Assembly (NCBI GenBank): GCA_002716355.1
Contig: PBAU01000002.1
Span: forward strand, 111,137-175,136
DNA: 64,000 nt
Reading direction: 5' to 3'
Origin: a bacterium
Lineage (GTDB): Bacteria > UBP7 > UBA6624
The notes under the pieces are model-generated. The model saw only the letters and a list, made by a program, of their open reading frames with translations, ran no database searches and was not told where the DNA came from. A program made the translations under genes and the position numbers. Shown piece by piece: positions 1 through 8,779 of this stretch (the first letter of the stretch is position 1; every line of letters begins with the position of its first letter).

Positions 1-906
1 AGCATCCGGCCTTGTTTTTTTGGCAAGGTCGTAAGGGATTTCAGGGTCTGGATTAGCCATAGCAAATATTATTGGATTCTTGTTCATTTTTTTAATCATG
101 TCAGGCGTAACGGTATCCCTTACAGAAACCCCAAGGAAGCAGTCTGCACCATCTAAAGCATCCGCTAATGTTCTTTTATCTGTTTTTATTGCAAATTCAT
201 TTTTGTATTTATTCATGCCATCTTTTCTTCCAGTGTATACAACACCTCTCGAGTCAACAAGTATTATTTTCTCTTTCTTGTGCCCTAGATGGCAAAGCAG
301 CCTGCCCATGGCAATGCCAGCAGCCCCAGCTCCGGATATGACTGTAGTTAAATCTCCCCATGTTCGATTTGTTAGAGTCAAGCTGTTGATTACAGCTGCG
401 CCAGTAATGATTGCTGTTCCCCATTGGTCATCATGGAAAACCGGTATATTCAGTTTTTCTTTTAGCTTTTCTTCAACCTCAAAACATTCGGGAGCCTTGA
501 TATCTTCGAGGTTTATACCACCAAAAGTTGGCTCCAATGCTTGTGTAACATTAATGATTTCTTCTGATGTTTTGGCATTAATTTCAATATCAAATGCATC
601 AACATTAGCAAATTTTTTAAACAAAACCGCCTTTCCTTCACCAACTGGTTTAAAAGCTTCAGGTCCAATGTTTCCCAAACCAAGAACGGCAGTACCATTA
701 GATAAAACAGCAACTAGATTTGCTTTATTTGTATATTGGTAAACATCCTGTTTGTTTTTATGTATTTTTAGACAGGGTTCTGCTACACCAGGGGAGTAAG
801 CAAGCGTTAAGTCATCCTGGGTCAAACAGGGTTTTGTAACTTTTATCTCAGTTTTCCCCGGTTTGGGGTTTTTATGGTAATTTAAGGCCTCGTCTTTTAG
901 AGACAT
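1..906 (-). CDS. NADP-type malic enzyme, partial (C-terminus beyond left edge)
   Basis: Translating the minus strand from an ATG at 904-906 gives an uninterrupted 302-codon frame that runs off position 1. It reads as the catalytic half of a malic enzyme, which oxidatively decarboxylates malate to pyruvate in the cytosol. Visible signatures are YSPGVAEPC near residue 40, the GNIGPEAFKPVGEGK segment, HDDQWGTA (metal/substrate region) and a SGAGAAG dinucleotide-binding loop. The layout matches the MaeB type, which often carries a phosphotransacetylase-like C-terminal domain; that part is outside the window, so its presence is unknown. It diverges from the ABC exporter genes with only about 54 bases between starts. 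Confidence 0.93.
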   Translation of the reverse strand, partial: MSLKDEALNYHKNPKPGKTEIKVTKPCLTQDDLTLAYSPGVAEPCLKIHKNKQDVYQYTNKANLVAVLSNGTAVLGLGNIGPEAFKPVGEGKAVLFKKFANVDAFDIEINAKTSEEIINVTQALEPTFGGINLEDIKAPECFEVEEKLKEKLNIPVFHDDQWGTAIITGAAVINSLTLTNRTWGDLTTVISGAGAAGIAMGRLLCHLGHKKEKIILVDSRGVVYTGRKDGMNKYKNEFAIKTDKRTLADALDGADCFLGVSVRDTVTPDMIKKMNKNPIIFAMANPDPEIPYDLAKKTRPDA

Positions 907-960
907 GATTGTCCAATTCTAGTATTAGTAATATGATTAACGGTTAAACTCAGAAAGAAA

Positions 961-2706
961 ATGAATTCAAGTAGTAAAAAAAGCGATAATCGATTAAAAA
1001 TTTTCATTAATTTATTAAAACCTCATTGGAAATCCTTATCTTTAGGTATTTTTATCCTTTTAGTTTTAGACGTGATTCAGGTTTTATTGCCCTTGGTGAC
1101 AAAAGAGGTTATTGACAGGATTGAACAAGGTAACTGGGATAACGAAACAACCATACAGGTATTTTGGGTATTTTTGATTGCAGGAATAGCCACATTGGTT
1201 TTAAGGTATTCTTGGCGAGTGTTGATATTCGGAGCATCAAGAAAGGTCGAACGAGATCTTAGGAAAAAGCTTTATGAACGATTGACGGGGGTTCCAATGA
1301 AGTTTTATGACAAGGTTCAGATTGGAGACCTTATGGGTAGGGCCAGTAATGATATCGAAGCTGTCAGGAATATGTCTGGGATCTTAGTGATTTGTGCATT
1401 TGACGGTATAGTTTGGGGCGTCTTAACGATTGGATTTATGTTTTCGTTAGATTGGCATTTGACGCTTGCAGTCTTGGTCCCATTCCCATTGATAGTTATT
1501 TTTACAAGATATATGGGACAGGCTTTTCATAAGCAGTTTAAATTAGTTCAGGAAGCATTTAGCAAGCTTTCTGCACATGTAGAACAGGCTGCAGGTGGCA
1601 TCCTTGCTTTAAAAGGCTTTCGCCAGGAGTTTGGCGAAGCCAGACTTTTAACTTCGAAAGCAAACGATGTAAAAAATGAAGGTTTCAAGCTTGCAAATTT
1701 AGATGCCTGGTTTGAGCCTGTTTTTAGGGTTGCTGCAGGTATAGGCATCACTGTTTTAATCATTTATGGAGGAGGACGGGTTATTTCTGGCTATCTAACA
1801 GTTGGGGATTTAGCTGCTTTTTTGCAATATTTTAATTATCTCGTTTGGCCTTTTATGGCGTTAGGTTTCATGGTTAACCTTTATCAAAGAGGTACTGCCA
1901 GTTTGATGAGGATACAAGAGATGATTGACGAACCTCAGGAGTTGAGGCCCGAAGGCTTTAAACCACAGGTGATTGACATTGAATTTAAGAATATGTCTTT
2001 TTTGTACTCTGAAGAAAATAATGTTTTAAAGCAGATATCTTTTAAGCTTAAAGAGGGAGAAAAATTAGCGATTGTTGGACCTACAGGATGTGGTAAATCA
2101 ACGATTTTTAAATTGATTACAGCTCTTTATTCTGCAAAGGAAAAAACTATATTAATCAATAATCAAGATATTGAAAACATCAATAAAGATTCTTGGAGGA
2201 GCATGATTGCTTGGTCTCCACAGGATCCAGTAACATTTTCAGAAACAATTAGATACAACCTTGATCTCGGCAAAAATATAGATGATGACAGGTTGTGGGA
2301 ATCTTTGAAGATTGCCGCTTTGGATTCTGATGTTGAAAAAATGTCAGGAAAGTTAGATTCAAAAGTCGGGGAAAGAGGTATTTCGCTATCAGGAGGGCAA
2401 AGGCAAAGACTTGCTCTTGCAAGAGCGATATGCCAAGATAGAAAATTAATATTGCTGGATGATGCTTTAAGCGCTGTTGATGCGGAAACTGAGTCAAAAA
2501 TACTCATTAACCTCATCGATGTCATTAAAGATAAAACAGTTATTGTTTCTACACACAGAATATCTTCAATCTTTTCTTTTGACAAGGTTTTGCTTCTTTC
2601 CAAGGACGGAAGCATGGAGGCTTGTGATAAGCCAGACAGGCTCCTCAAGGAGAATAGAAAGTTTGCTCAAATGTGGAAGTTAAGCCAAGGAGAGAGTGTC
2701 AAATGA
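961..2706 (+). CDS. ABC exporter half-transporter A (degenerate-site subunit)
   Basis: This 581-residue protein is a type IV ABC exporter half, with an N-terminal six-helix membrane domain (about 1-320) and a C-terminal ATPase. The ATPase shows Walker A GPTGCGKST, signature LSGGQRQRLALARA and Walker B ILLDDALSAVD. The residue after the Walker B Asp is Asp rather than the catalytic Glu, as in MdlA-type and other heterodimeric exporters where one ATP site is degenerate. The stop overlaps the start of the next half-transporter (ATGA), so the two probably form a heterodimer. Substrate is unknown; lipid or drug export is typical of the family. Confidence 0.93.
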   Translation: MNSSSKKSDNRLKIFINLLKPHWKSLSLGIFILLVLDVIQVLLPLVTKEVIDRIEQGNWDNETTIQVFWVFLIAGIATLVLRYSWRVLIFGASRKVERDLRKKLYERLTGVPMKFYDKVQIGDLMGRASNDIEAVRNMSGILVICAFDGIVWGVLTIGFMFSLDWHLTLAVLVPFPLIVIFTRYMGQAFHKQFKLVQEAFSKLSAHVEQAAGGILALKGFRQEFGEARLLTSKANDVKNEGFKLANLDAWFEPVFRVAAGIGITVLIIYGGGRVISGYLTVGDLAAFLQYFNYLVWPFMALGFMVNLYQRGTASLMRIQEMIDEPQELRPEGFKPQVIDIEFKNMSFLYSEENNVLKQISFKLKEGEKLAIVGPTGCGKSTIFKLITALYSAKEKTILINNQDIENINKDSWRSMIAWSPQDPVTFSETIRYNLDLGKNIDDDRLWESLKIAALDSDVEKMSGKLDSKVGERGISLSGGQRQRLALARAICQDRKLILLDDALSAVDAETESKILINLIDVIKDKTVIVSTHRISSIFSFDKVLLLSKDGSMEACDKPDRLLKENRKFAQMWKLSQGESVK

Positions 2707-4490
2707 GAGGAATGAGCACGCTTGATACAGGCGATGTGCCTGTAGTGCCACAGATGACTTTGCTGAAATGGCTTTGGGATAGGGTAAAGCACCATAAAAA
2801 GAAAATTATCGGTATTGTCTTTGCGTTAGTTGGCCTTGTCTCAACAACAGTTTTTCAACCCTTGTTGATAAGAGAGCTGATTGATAAGCATTTAGTTGTT
2901 GGAGCCAATGCTTCAAGTAGCGAAATATTGGTGATTGGACTCAAGTATTTAATTTTGGTCTTGTTGGCTTTTTATTTAAGTTGGTGGACCACAAGGAGCT
3001 TAGGAAGGCTGGCCAATGAGGTCATGTATGAATTAAGACGAGACTTGTTTAATCGTCTGGTCAGCTTAAAGGTTTCATTTTTTGAAAAAACCCCTGTTGG
3101 TGTAATAGTTCACAGGGTTAGCAATGACGTTCAATCAATCAGCGACTTGTTCACACAAGTATTAACAACCCTCATTAGCGATTTATTCTTGATTGTTGGT
3201 GTAACTATTGCGATGATCAAAATTGCTCCATCAGTTTCTATGTGGGTTCTCATTCCCTTGCCCATAATAGTGGCAATCATGCCAACTTTTTCCAGGTGGG
3301 TCTTTAAGCTTTTTGACATAATTAGGAATAGATCAACTGAAATGATCATTTCGCTCAACGAGATATTAAGAGGCTTGGGTCTCTTGAGGGCTTTTAATTC
3401 AGAAAAGGAAACCGATGAGAAATATTTGGAGTTAAATCAGAAAACATATGTTGCACATATGGACAGCATTAAGTCATTCAGTTTGTTTGACCCATTTGTG
3501 TCATTGTGTTTTTACTTCTCAATGGCAATTTTATTTTTAAAAGGAATCCCATTAATTAATGTAGATTCTGGGATTACTGTTGGGGTGCTAATAGCAATGT
3601 TAAGTTATACAAAATCACTTTACCAGCCCATGCATGATATTGCACACAAGATTCATCTTATCCAAAGCAGCCTTGCTGGAGTTGGGAAGGTGCATTGGTT
3701 GATGAACATCAACGATCCAGATGAGTGGAATCATTCCGAAAAGCAAATCAATCCATGGCCCTTGGAGGGAAGCTTTAAATCAGAAAATCTTGTTTTTGGA
3801 TACACGGAAGACAAAACAATTATTGATGGAATAGATTTTGAACTCAACAAAGGAAAAAAATTAGCTATTGTTGGTTCAACGGGAGCAGGAAAATCAACAT
3901 TGGTTAAATTGCTAATGGCATATTATTCACCAAAACAGGGCAGGATATTTGCAGGTAAGCATTCACACTTTGATGCAAATCTTGATTCATGGCGCAAGGG
4001 AATTGCATTTTTGCCGCAAGAGGTGACACTGTTCAATCGTTCCATATTGGACAATATACGATTGCATCAAGACATTCCAAAAGAAAAGATAGAAAACATT
4101 ATTAAGACGTTGGGCTTCGAAGACAGGATCAACTCAATGAAACATGGTTTGGAGACTGTTTTAGCAGAAGGGGGAAAGGATCTTTCTCTAGGTGAGCGAC
4201 AATTGATATCAATCGCTAGAGCTCTTGTTTTTGATCCTGAGGTTTTGGTTCTTGATGAGGCAACAAGTTCCATTGATCCTGAATTAGAGCTAACAGTCAA
4301 TAAGGCCATTAACAAGTTGTTGCAAGGAAGAACAGGAATCATTATTGCTCATAGACTTTCAACGGTAAGGCAGGCTGATGAGATATTAGTTATTGATCAA
4401 GGAAAAATTAAAGAAAGAGGGACGCATGACCAGTTGATGAAAAAGAAAGGCCAGTATTATTATTTGATTCGTTTGCAAATGGAAAATTAA
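2703..4490 (+). CDS. ABC exporter half-transporter B (catalytic subunit)
   Basis: A 595-residue ABC half-transporter, partner of the preceding gene. I chose the ATG at 2703 because it overlaps the upstream stop as ATGA; an earlier in-frame start would lie inside the upstream gene. The membrane domain covers about 1-340. The ATPase has Walker A GSTGAGKST, a modified signature LSLGERQ, and a canonical Walker B plus Glu in VLDEATSSID. The complementary defects in the two subunits (Asp for Glu in the first, LSLGE in this one) fit an asymmetric heterodimer resembling MdlA/MdlB. The stop codon is immediately next to the convergent tRNA-Leu. Confidence 0.93.
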   Translation: MRGMSTLDTGDVPVVPQMTLLKWLWDRVKHHKKKIIGIVFALVGLVSTTVFQPLLIRELIDKHLVVGANASSSEILVIGLKYLILVLLAFYLSWWTTRSLGRLANEVMYELRRDLFNRLVSLKVSFFEKTPVGVIVHRVSNDVQSISDLFTQVLTTLISDLFLIVGVTIAMIKIAPSVSMWVLIPLPIIVAIMPTFSRWVFKLFDIIRNRSTEMIISLNEILRGLGLLRAFNSEKETDEKYLELNQKTYVAHMDSIKSFSLFDPFVSLCFYFSMAILFLKGIPLINVDSGITVGVLIAMLSYTKSLYQPMHDIAHKIHLIQSSLAGVGKVHWLMNINDPDEWNHSEKQINPWPLEGSFKSENLVFGYTEDKTIIDGIDFELNKGKKLAIVGSTGAGKSTLVKLLMAYYSPKQGRIFAGKHSHFDANLDSWRKGIAFLPQEVTLFNRSILDNIRLHQDIPKEKIENIIKTLGFEDRINSMKHGLETVLAEGGKDLSLGERQLISIARALVFDPEVLVLDEATSSIDPELELTVNKAINKLLQGRTGIIIAHRLSTVRQADEILVIDQGKIKERGTHDQLMKKKGQYYYLIRLQMEN

Positions 4491-4573
4491 TGCCGGTGGA
4501 GGGACTCGAACCCCCACGCCCTAACGGACACTAGTTCCTAAGACTAGCGCGTCTACCATTCCGCCACACCGGC
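4491..4573 (-). tRNA. tRNA-Leu (anticodon UAG)
   Basis: On the minus strand the segment folds as a class II tRNA: acceptor GCCGGTG pairs with CACCGGC, with discriminator A. The anticodon stem CTAGT/ACTAG holds loop CTTAGGA with anticodon TAG. A variable arm follows, then a T-arm with GGTTCGAGTCC. CCA is not encoded. Its 3' end directly abuts the stop of the convergent ABC transporter gene. Confidence 0.95.
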
Positions 4574-4641
4574 TTAATGATATATCCTAATCAAATAAGA
4601 GGAAAAAGAGAGCTTTTTTCTAAAAAAAATGATAAAATATT

Positions 4642-4675
4642 AAAAACCAAAAATTCATTTAAATTGATGGTTTTT
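4642..4675 (+). other. AT-rich hairpin followed by T-run upstream of gyrA
   Basis: Arms AAAAACCA (4642-4649) and TGGTTTTT (4668-4675) pair perfectly across an 18-base loop, and the T-run continues. It lies only about 14 bases before the gyrA start. It could be a weak terminator/attenuator or chance AT-rich symmetry. Confidence 0.25.
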
Positions 4676-4689
4676 TAGCCCTAAAAAAT

Positions 4690-7515
4690 ATGAGTGATCT
4701 TTTTGAATCTTTAGAACGTATACATACAGTTGATCTTTCTGAAACCATGGAGGATGCATATTTAAATTATGCTATGTCTGTCATATGTGGGCGTGCCCTT
4801 CCTGAGTCTAGAGATGGACTGAAACCAGTGCAAAGAAGAATTTTGTTTGAAATGGGGAATATGAATCTTTCGCCTGGAAGGCCGTATAGAAAATCTGCTC
4901 GTGTTGTAGGTTCCGTTATGGGTAAATGGCATCCCCATGGCGATGGTGCTATCTATGATGCTCTATCCAGAATGTCACAACCATTTTCATTGCGTTACCC
5001 CCTTGTTGATGGGCATGGAAATTTTGGATCTATAGATGGTGATAGGCCAGCAGCACAAAGGTATACTGAATGTCGATTGTCGCCAATCGCTATGGAGATG
5101 CTGGCTGAGGTTGAACAGGAAACTGTAGATTGGGCACAAAATTATGATTCTTCAGCTGAGGAACCTGTCCTGCTTCCAAGCAGGCTACCAACATTGTTGA
5201 TGAACGGATCAATGGGTGTGGCTGTTGGTGTAAGTACTGCAATACCGCCTCATAATCTCACAGAGCTTTTAGATGGGGCTTTAATGCTTCTTGAAAATCC
5301 TGAATCCGAAGTAGAAGATTTAATGACCGTGATCAAGGGCCCTGATTTTCCCACAGGCGGTGTCATTCAGGGTAAAGCCGGAATTAAATCCTATATTAAA
5401 ACAGGTGTTGGTTCCATTCGTGTTCGAGCAAAAACAAAAATTGAAAGAGCGGAAGGGAGAAAAAACGCCAAAATTATTATTACAGAAATTCCATATCTAG
5501 TTAAGAAGCAAAGTATTGTTTTGCAAATGCATGAAGCTGCAAATAAGGATCGAATAAGAGGAATTAAGGCAATCAGGGATGAGTCTGGAAGAAAAGGTAT
5601 CAGGATAGTAGTAGAAGTTTCAGCAAGACGAGACCCCAAGCTTGTTTTACATTTGCTTTTTAAGCATACTTCCCTACAGAGCTCATTCCCTGCTCGAATG
5701 ATAACGCTTGTTGATGGAGCACCTAAACCTTTACCACTAAAGGAATCTTTGCTAAACTACATCAACCATCGTTCTGCTGTTGTAAAGAGAAGATCTGCTT
5801 TCGAGTTAAGCAAAGCAGAAGCAAGAGCGCATATAGTTGAAGGTTTATTGGTAGCCTTAAAGGATATTGATGCTGTTATTGCAATTATTAAGGCAAGCAA
5901 AGATAGAGAGGCGGCAAAAGAAAACCTAAGCAAGAAGTTAAAGATATCATCTTTACAATCTGACGCGATCGTAAGAATGCAATTAGGAACCTTAACAGGG
6001 TTAGAGGTTGAAAAATTACAAGCCGAAATGAAAGAGCTTCAGACAGCTATTGATTGGTACAAGAAGATATTGGGGGACGAAACAACTTTAAATGGTGTTT
6101 TACGAGAAGAGATGGAAGGGTGGAGAGAAAAATACGGTGATGCACGTAGAACTAAAATTGACACAAGAGAGGCTGGTGACGAGATGGTTATACAGCCAGA
6201 GTTGCAAGTCGTTATTTTCACTGAAAAGAATTACATAAAAAGAATACCTATTACTGATTTCAAAACATGGAGAAGAAGAGGTCAGGGCATTAAGGGCATT
6301 ACCTTACAGCAGGGAGATACCGTAAAACAGCTTGATCTTTGCTGGAACACTGATGAGCTTTTCATGTTTACAGACAACGGTAAAATATATTCAATTCCTG
6401 TCTACGATGTTATCGAGGGGGGCAGAGGGGCAAGAGGTATCCCTGTCCAAAATTACAGAAAGGAGCTTCAGCGTGAGAGAGTTGTTTGCATCAGAGCTCG
6501 AAAACAAGAGAAGGAAAGCCTTTTGATACTTACAGAAAAAGGTCGAGTGAAGCGATTGGCTCAAAAAGATGTTGCAAAAATTATGAGACCTGGAAAAAAG
6601 GTTATGAGGGTTGACAAAGGTGATCGAATCGTGAATGCTTTATGGGTTGATGGCAATGATAGAGTCTTGACGGTTACGGCAAATGGCAAGGCTTCACATC
6701 TTCCAGCTTCTGAAATTAGAGTAATGGGAAGAGCTGCTGGTGGTGTTAAGGCAATGACGTTGGAGACCACAAAGCGAGGCAAGATAATCGATAAGATTGT
6801 TGATGCTGGTATTGTTGGACTGGAAGCCAAGGTTTCAGGAAAATTATCCTCCATTGAGGAAAAAGATGATGGTTCAAAAATACTAGTCATAGAGCCAAAA
6901 GGAATTACAAAGTTTTCTGGGAAAATTATTGATGCAGAGGGAACTAAAGACAACTATACTGTCAAAATAGATACGGGCTTAGCACCCTTCCCAGAAAGAA
7001 ACTTGAAATTCCCAGCAAGAAGTAAGCTATTAGTTGAACCAGGAACAAAAGTAAAAGCACTTGATGAAATTGTTGAGATGCCTGCAAAGTACCGAAAGCC
7101 AGTTGCGCATACTGTTCCACAACAAATGACCCTAGGTATCAAGATGGCTAAAAACAAAGACACAATGATTCTTGCTGGTGATAGTTTAACCATAGGGGAT
7201 AGGGTTTTATTCGTAACTGATCAGGGTCTTGGCAAGCTTATGGATGCTCATTTGGTACGTAAAACACACCGGGGTTCAAAAGGTGTTAAGGTTTATTCAA
7301 TCAAAACACCCAAAGGATCCAAGAGAAAAGGTGTAGGGAATCTTGCTAGATGTAGAGCTATTGGCAACGAGAAAGAGGTCGGCATAGCGACAACCGATGG
7401 AAAAATTTATAAGACTGAAATCCAAGAGATATCGCAACAAAAAAGATCTAGTCGTGGCGTTATCGTTATTACGTTAAAGCCTGGCGACACTGTTGCTGAT
7501 TTGGCAATTGTCTAA
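4690..7515 (+). CDS. gyrA: DNA gyrase subunit A (type IIA topoisomerase A subunit)
   Basis: A 941-residue type IIA topoisomerase A subunit that breaks and rejoins DNA with the GyrB ATPase partner. The active tyrosine is in AAQRYTECRL (Tyr125). The quinolone-determining loop reads HPHGDGAIYD, with Gly86 at the E. coli Ser83 position and Asp90 at Asp87. The C-terminal beta-pinwheel begins near residue 505, and RRRGQGIKG (about 535) is a plausible degenerate GyrA box, favouring gyrase over topoisomerase IV. Unusually, roughly residues 700-810 interrupt the pinwheel repeats with a sequence that does not match the blades, making the protein longer than the usual 820-880. ParC cannot be excluded without genome context. 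Confidence 0.9.
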   Translation: MSDLFESLERIHTVDLSETMEDAYLNYAMSVICGRALPESRDGLKPVQRRILFEMGNMNLSPGRPYRKSARVVGSVMGKWHPHGDGAIYDALSRMSQPFSLRYPLVDGHGNFGSIDGDRPAAQRYTECRLSPIAMEMLAEVEQETVDWAQNYDSSAEEPVLLPSRLPTLLMNGSMGVAVGVSTAIPPHNLTELLDGALMLLENPESEVEDLMTVIKGPDFPTGGVIQGKAGIKSYIKTGVGSIRVRAKTKIERAEGRKNAKIIITEIPYLVKKQSIVLQMHEAANKDRIRGIKAIRDESGRKGIRIVVEVSARRDPKLVLHLLFKHTSLQSSFPARMITLVDGAPKPLPLKESLLNYINHRSAVVKRRSAFELSKAEARAHIVEGLLVALKDIDAVIAIIKASKDREAAKENLSKKLKISSLQSDAIVRMQLGTLTGLEVEKLQAEMKELQTAIDWYKKILGDETTLNGVLREEMEGWREKYGDARRTKIDTREAGDEMVIQPELQVVIFTEKNYIKRIPITDFKTWRRRGQGIKGITLQQGDTVKQLDLCWNTDELFMFTDNGKIYSIPVYDVIEGGRGARGIPVQNYRKELQRERVVCIRARKQEKESLLILTEKGRVKRLAQKDVAKIMRPGKKVMRVDKGDRIVNALWVDGNDRVLTVTANGKASHLPASEIRVMGRAAGGVKAMTLETTKRGKIIDKIVDAGIVGLEAKVSGKLSSIEEKDDGSKILVIEPKGITKFSGKIIDAEGTKDNYTVKIDTGLAPFPERNLKFPARSKLLVEPGTKVKALDEIVEMPAKYRKPVAHTVPQQMTLGIKMAKNKDTMILAGDSLTIGDRVLFVTDQGLGKLMDAHLVRKTHRGSKGVKVYSIKTPKGSKRKGVGNLARCRAIGNEKEVGIATTDGKIYKTEIQEISQQKRSSRGVIVITLKPGDTVADLAIV

Positions 7516-8125
7516 TTCCAAGTTTCTTTATGTTGGACTGGATTCCGTTAAAGATTTGTTATTTGATGGTTGCAAATCAATCAAAGAAATTTTTACTTTT
7601 TTGAATTTTCACATGCATGCGCAAGAGGCCAGCTCTCTAATCGAAACAGTTCGAGGCCATTCAGGTGCTATATGTTTTTTCAAATCTTCAATTCCAGAAG
7701 ATTTATTAGAGAAAAAAAATTTATGTCAATCAAAGAAATATCTTTGTATAAAAGTGTATTCTGACAATTTGTATTTCCAAGAATTGCCTTCACGAAAAAC
7801 GATAAAAATTTCTTATCCTGAATTGGATTTAGACAATAACAACGGATTGCTGGGTGTGCAAATGAATCGTATTGCTAAAATGGTTAATGAGGTTGACAAT
7901 GCTTTTTTGATAGTTAACCCAATTCAAGATGACAGTTTCCTGCCAACATTTTTAAAACTTGACCAATTGTTTTGGCTCTTGAGAGACTTGGAGAAAGTTA
8001 ATCTTGTAGCGATTGAAAATCTTTGTATCTCAGATCCAGAAGCATGGGGGGTGGATGAGGGTTCTGAACCCAATCAATTTCTTATGACAATGGCATCTAT
8101 TGTTACCACAAGGAAAGCTAGTTAA
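7493..8125 (+). CDS. Hypothetical protein, family not recognised
   Basis: About 205-210 residues with no motif I recognise. It looks soluble, with no signal peptide or clear membrane helix. It overlaps the end of gyrA; TTG codons at 7493 or 7508 are the possible starts and neither has a clear ribosome-binding site, so the start is uncertain. It is rich in Leu, Asp and Asn and contains several Cys (CKS, CFF, NLCQ, YLC, NLCI) that do not form an obvious metal motif. It converges with the SCO gene, overlapping it by 8 bases. The long open frame and codon use like its neighbours argue that it is real. Confidence 0.6.
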   Translation: MLIWQLSNSKFLYVGLDSVKDLLFDGCKSIKEIFTFLNFHMHAQEASSLIETVRGHSGAICFFKSSIPEDLLEKKNLCQSKKYLCIKVYSDNLYFQELPSRKTIKISYPELDLDNNNGLLGVQMNRIAKMVNEVDNAFLIVNPIQDDSFLPTFLKLDQLFWLLRDLEKVNLVAIENLCISDPEAWGVDEGSEPNQFLMTMASIVTTRKAS

Positions 8126-8735
8126 ATATATTTTGATATAGTGATATAAGTTTTTGTTCAAAATTTTTCTCATCAAACCTAACAATGGCTCTGACGTAAT
8201 TTTCTTTGTCAATTAGTAGAAGGTAGTTGGCATGAGCAATGTCGAACAAACCATCATTTTCAACCTCGTCCATTCCGCTCTTGAAACCATTAACTATTAC
8301 ATTTCTGATATCACTTTCTTCCCCTGTTAAGAAATTCCACCTCTCCTCAATTATTGACATTTCTTGGATGTATTCTTTAAGTCGTTTAGGGTTGTCATAT
8401 TGTGGATCAACGGTAATGCTGATAAACTCAAGTTCGATATCGGGATATTTATCTTTAAAATTTTTTAATTTAGATATTTGCATTGGACACACACTTGTGC
8501 ATTTTGTAAAAAAGAAATTTACAGCCCAATATTTTCCAGCCAACGTCTTGCTGGAAAACTGCTTTTCATTTTGATTGATTAAATCAAAAGAGGGCGCCTT
8601 AAAGAGTTCCGGTAATGAATTTTTTCTCATATTGATTGCAAAAAAAATTAATACAATCGGAAGGATAATCATGATTATGAATATTGGTCTTATCCATTTC
8701 TTTGCTTCATCATAAGTTTTTGGTATCTTCATCAT
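8118..8735 (-). CDS. SCO1/SenC copper chaperone for cytochrome oxidase
   Basis: A 205-residue membrane-anchored thioredoxin-fold protein. Residues 17-35 form the anchor. The copper site is CTSVC (Cys79, Cys83) with the distal His168 in DIAHANY. SCO proteins deliver copper to, or reduce, the CuA site of cytochrome c oxidase subunit II. The gene is divergent from ctaA and the whole cox operon, consistent with that role. Two adjacent ATG codons (8735 and 8732) are possible starts. Confidence 0.93.
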   Translation of the reverse strand: MMKIPKTYDEAKKWIRPIFIIMIILPIVLIFFAINMRKNSLPELFKAPSFDLINQNEKQFSSKTLAGKYWAVNFFFTKCTSVCPMQISKLKNFKDKYPDIELEFISITVDPQYDNPKRLKEYIQEMSIIEERWNFLTGEESDIRNVIVNGFKSGMDEVENDGLFDIAHANYLLLIDKENYVRAIVRFDEKNFEQKLISLYQNIFN

Positions 8736-8779
8736 GTTGTCTAATTTTATTTTTAAAGTTTAGAATTGAGCCTTGATTA

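Noticed and set aside
80-742. Long plus-strand open frame of 220 codons
   Set aside because: It is the antisense shadow of the malic enzyme on the minus strand, which has clear family motifs through the same interval.
2163-2648. 161-codon minus-strand frame inside the first ABC transporter gene
   Set aside because: It lies wholly opposite the ATPase domain, shows no family features, and has no promoter or ribosome site.
6561-6953. 130-codon minus-strand frame inside gyrA
   Set aside because: Antisense shadow of the pinwheel-coding region, without recognisable protein features.
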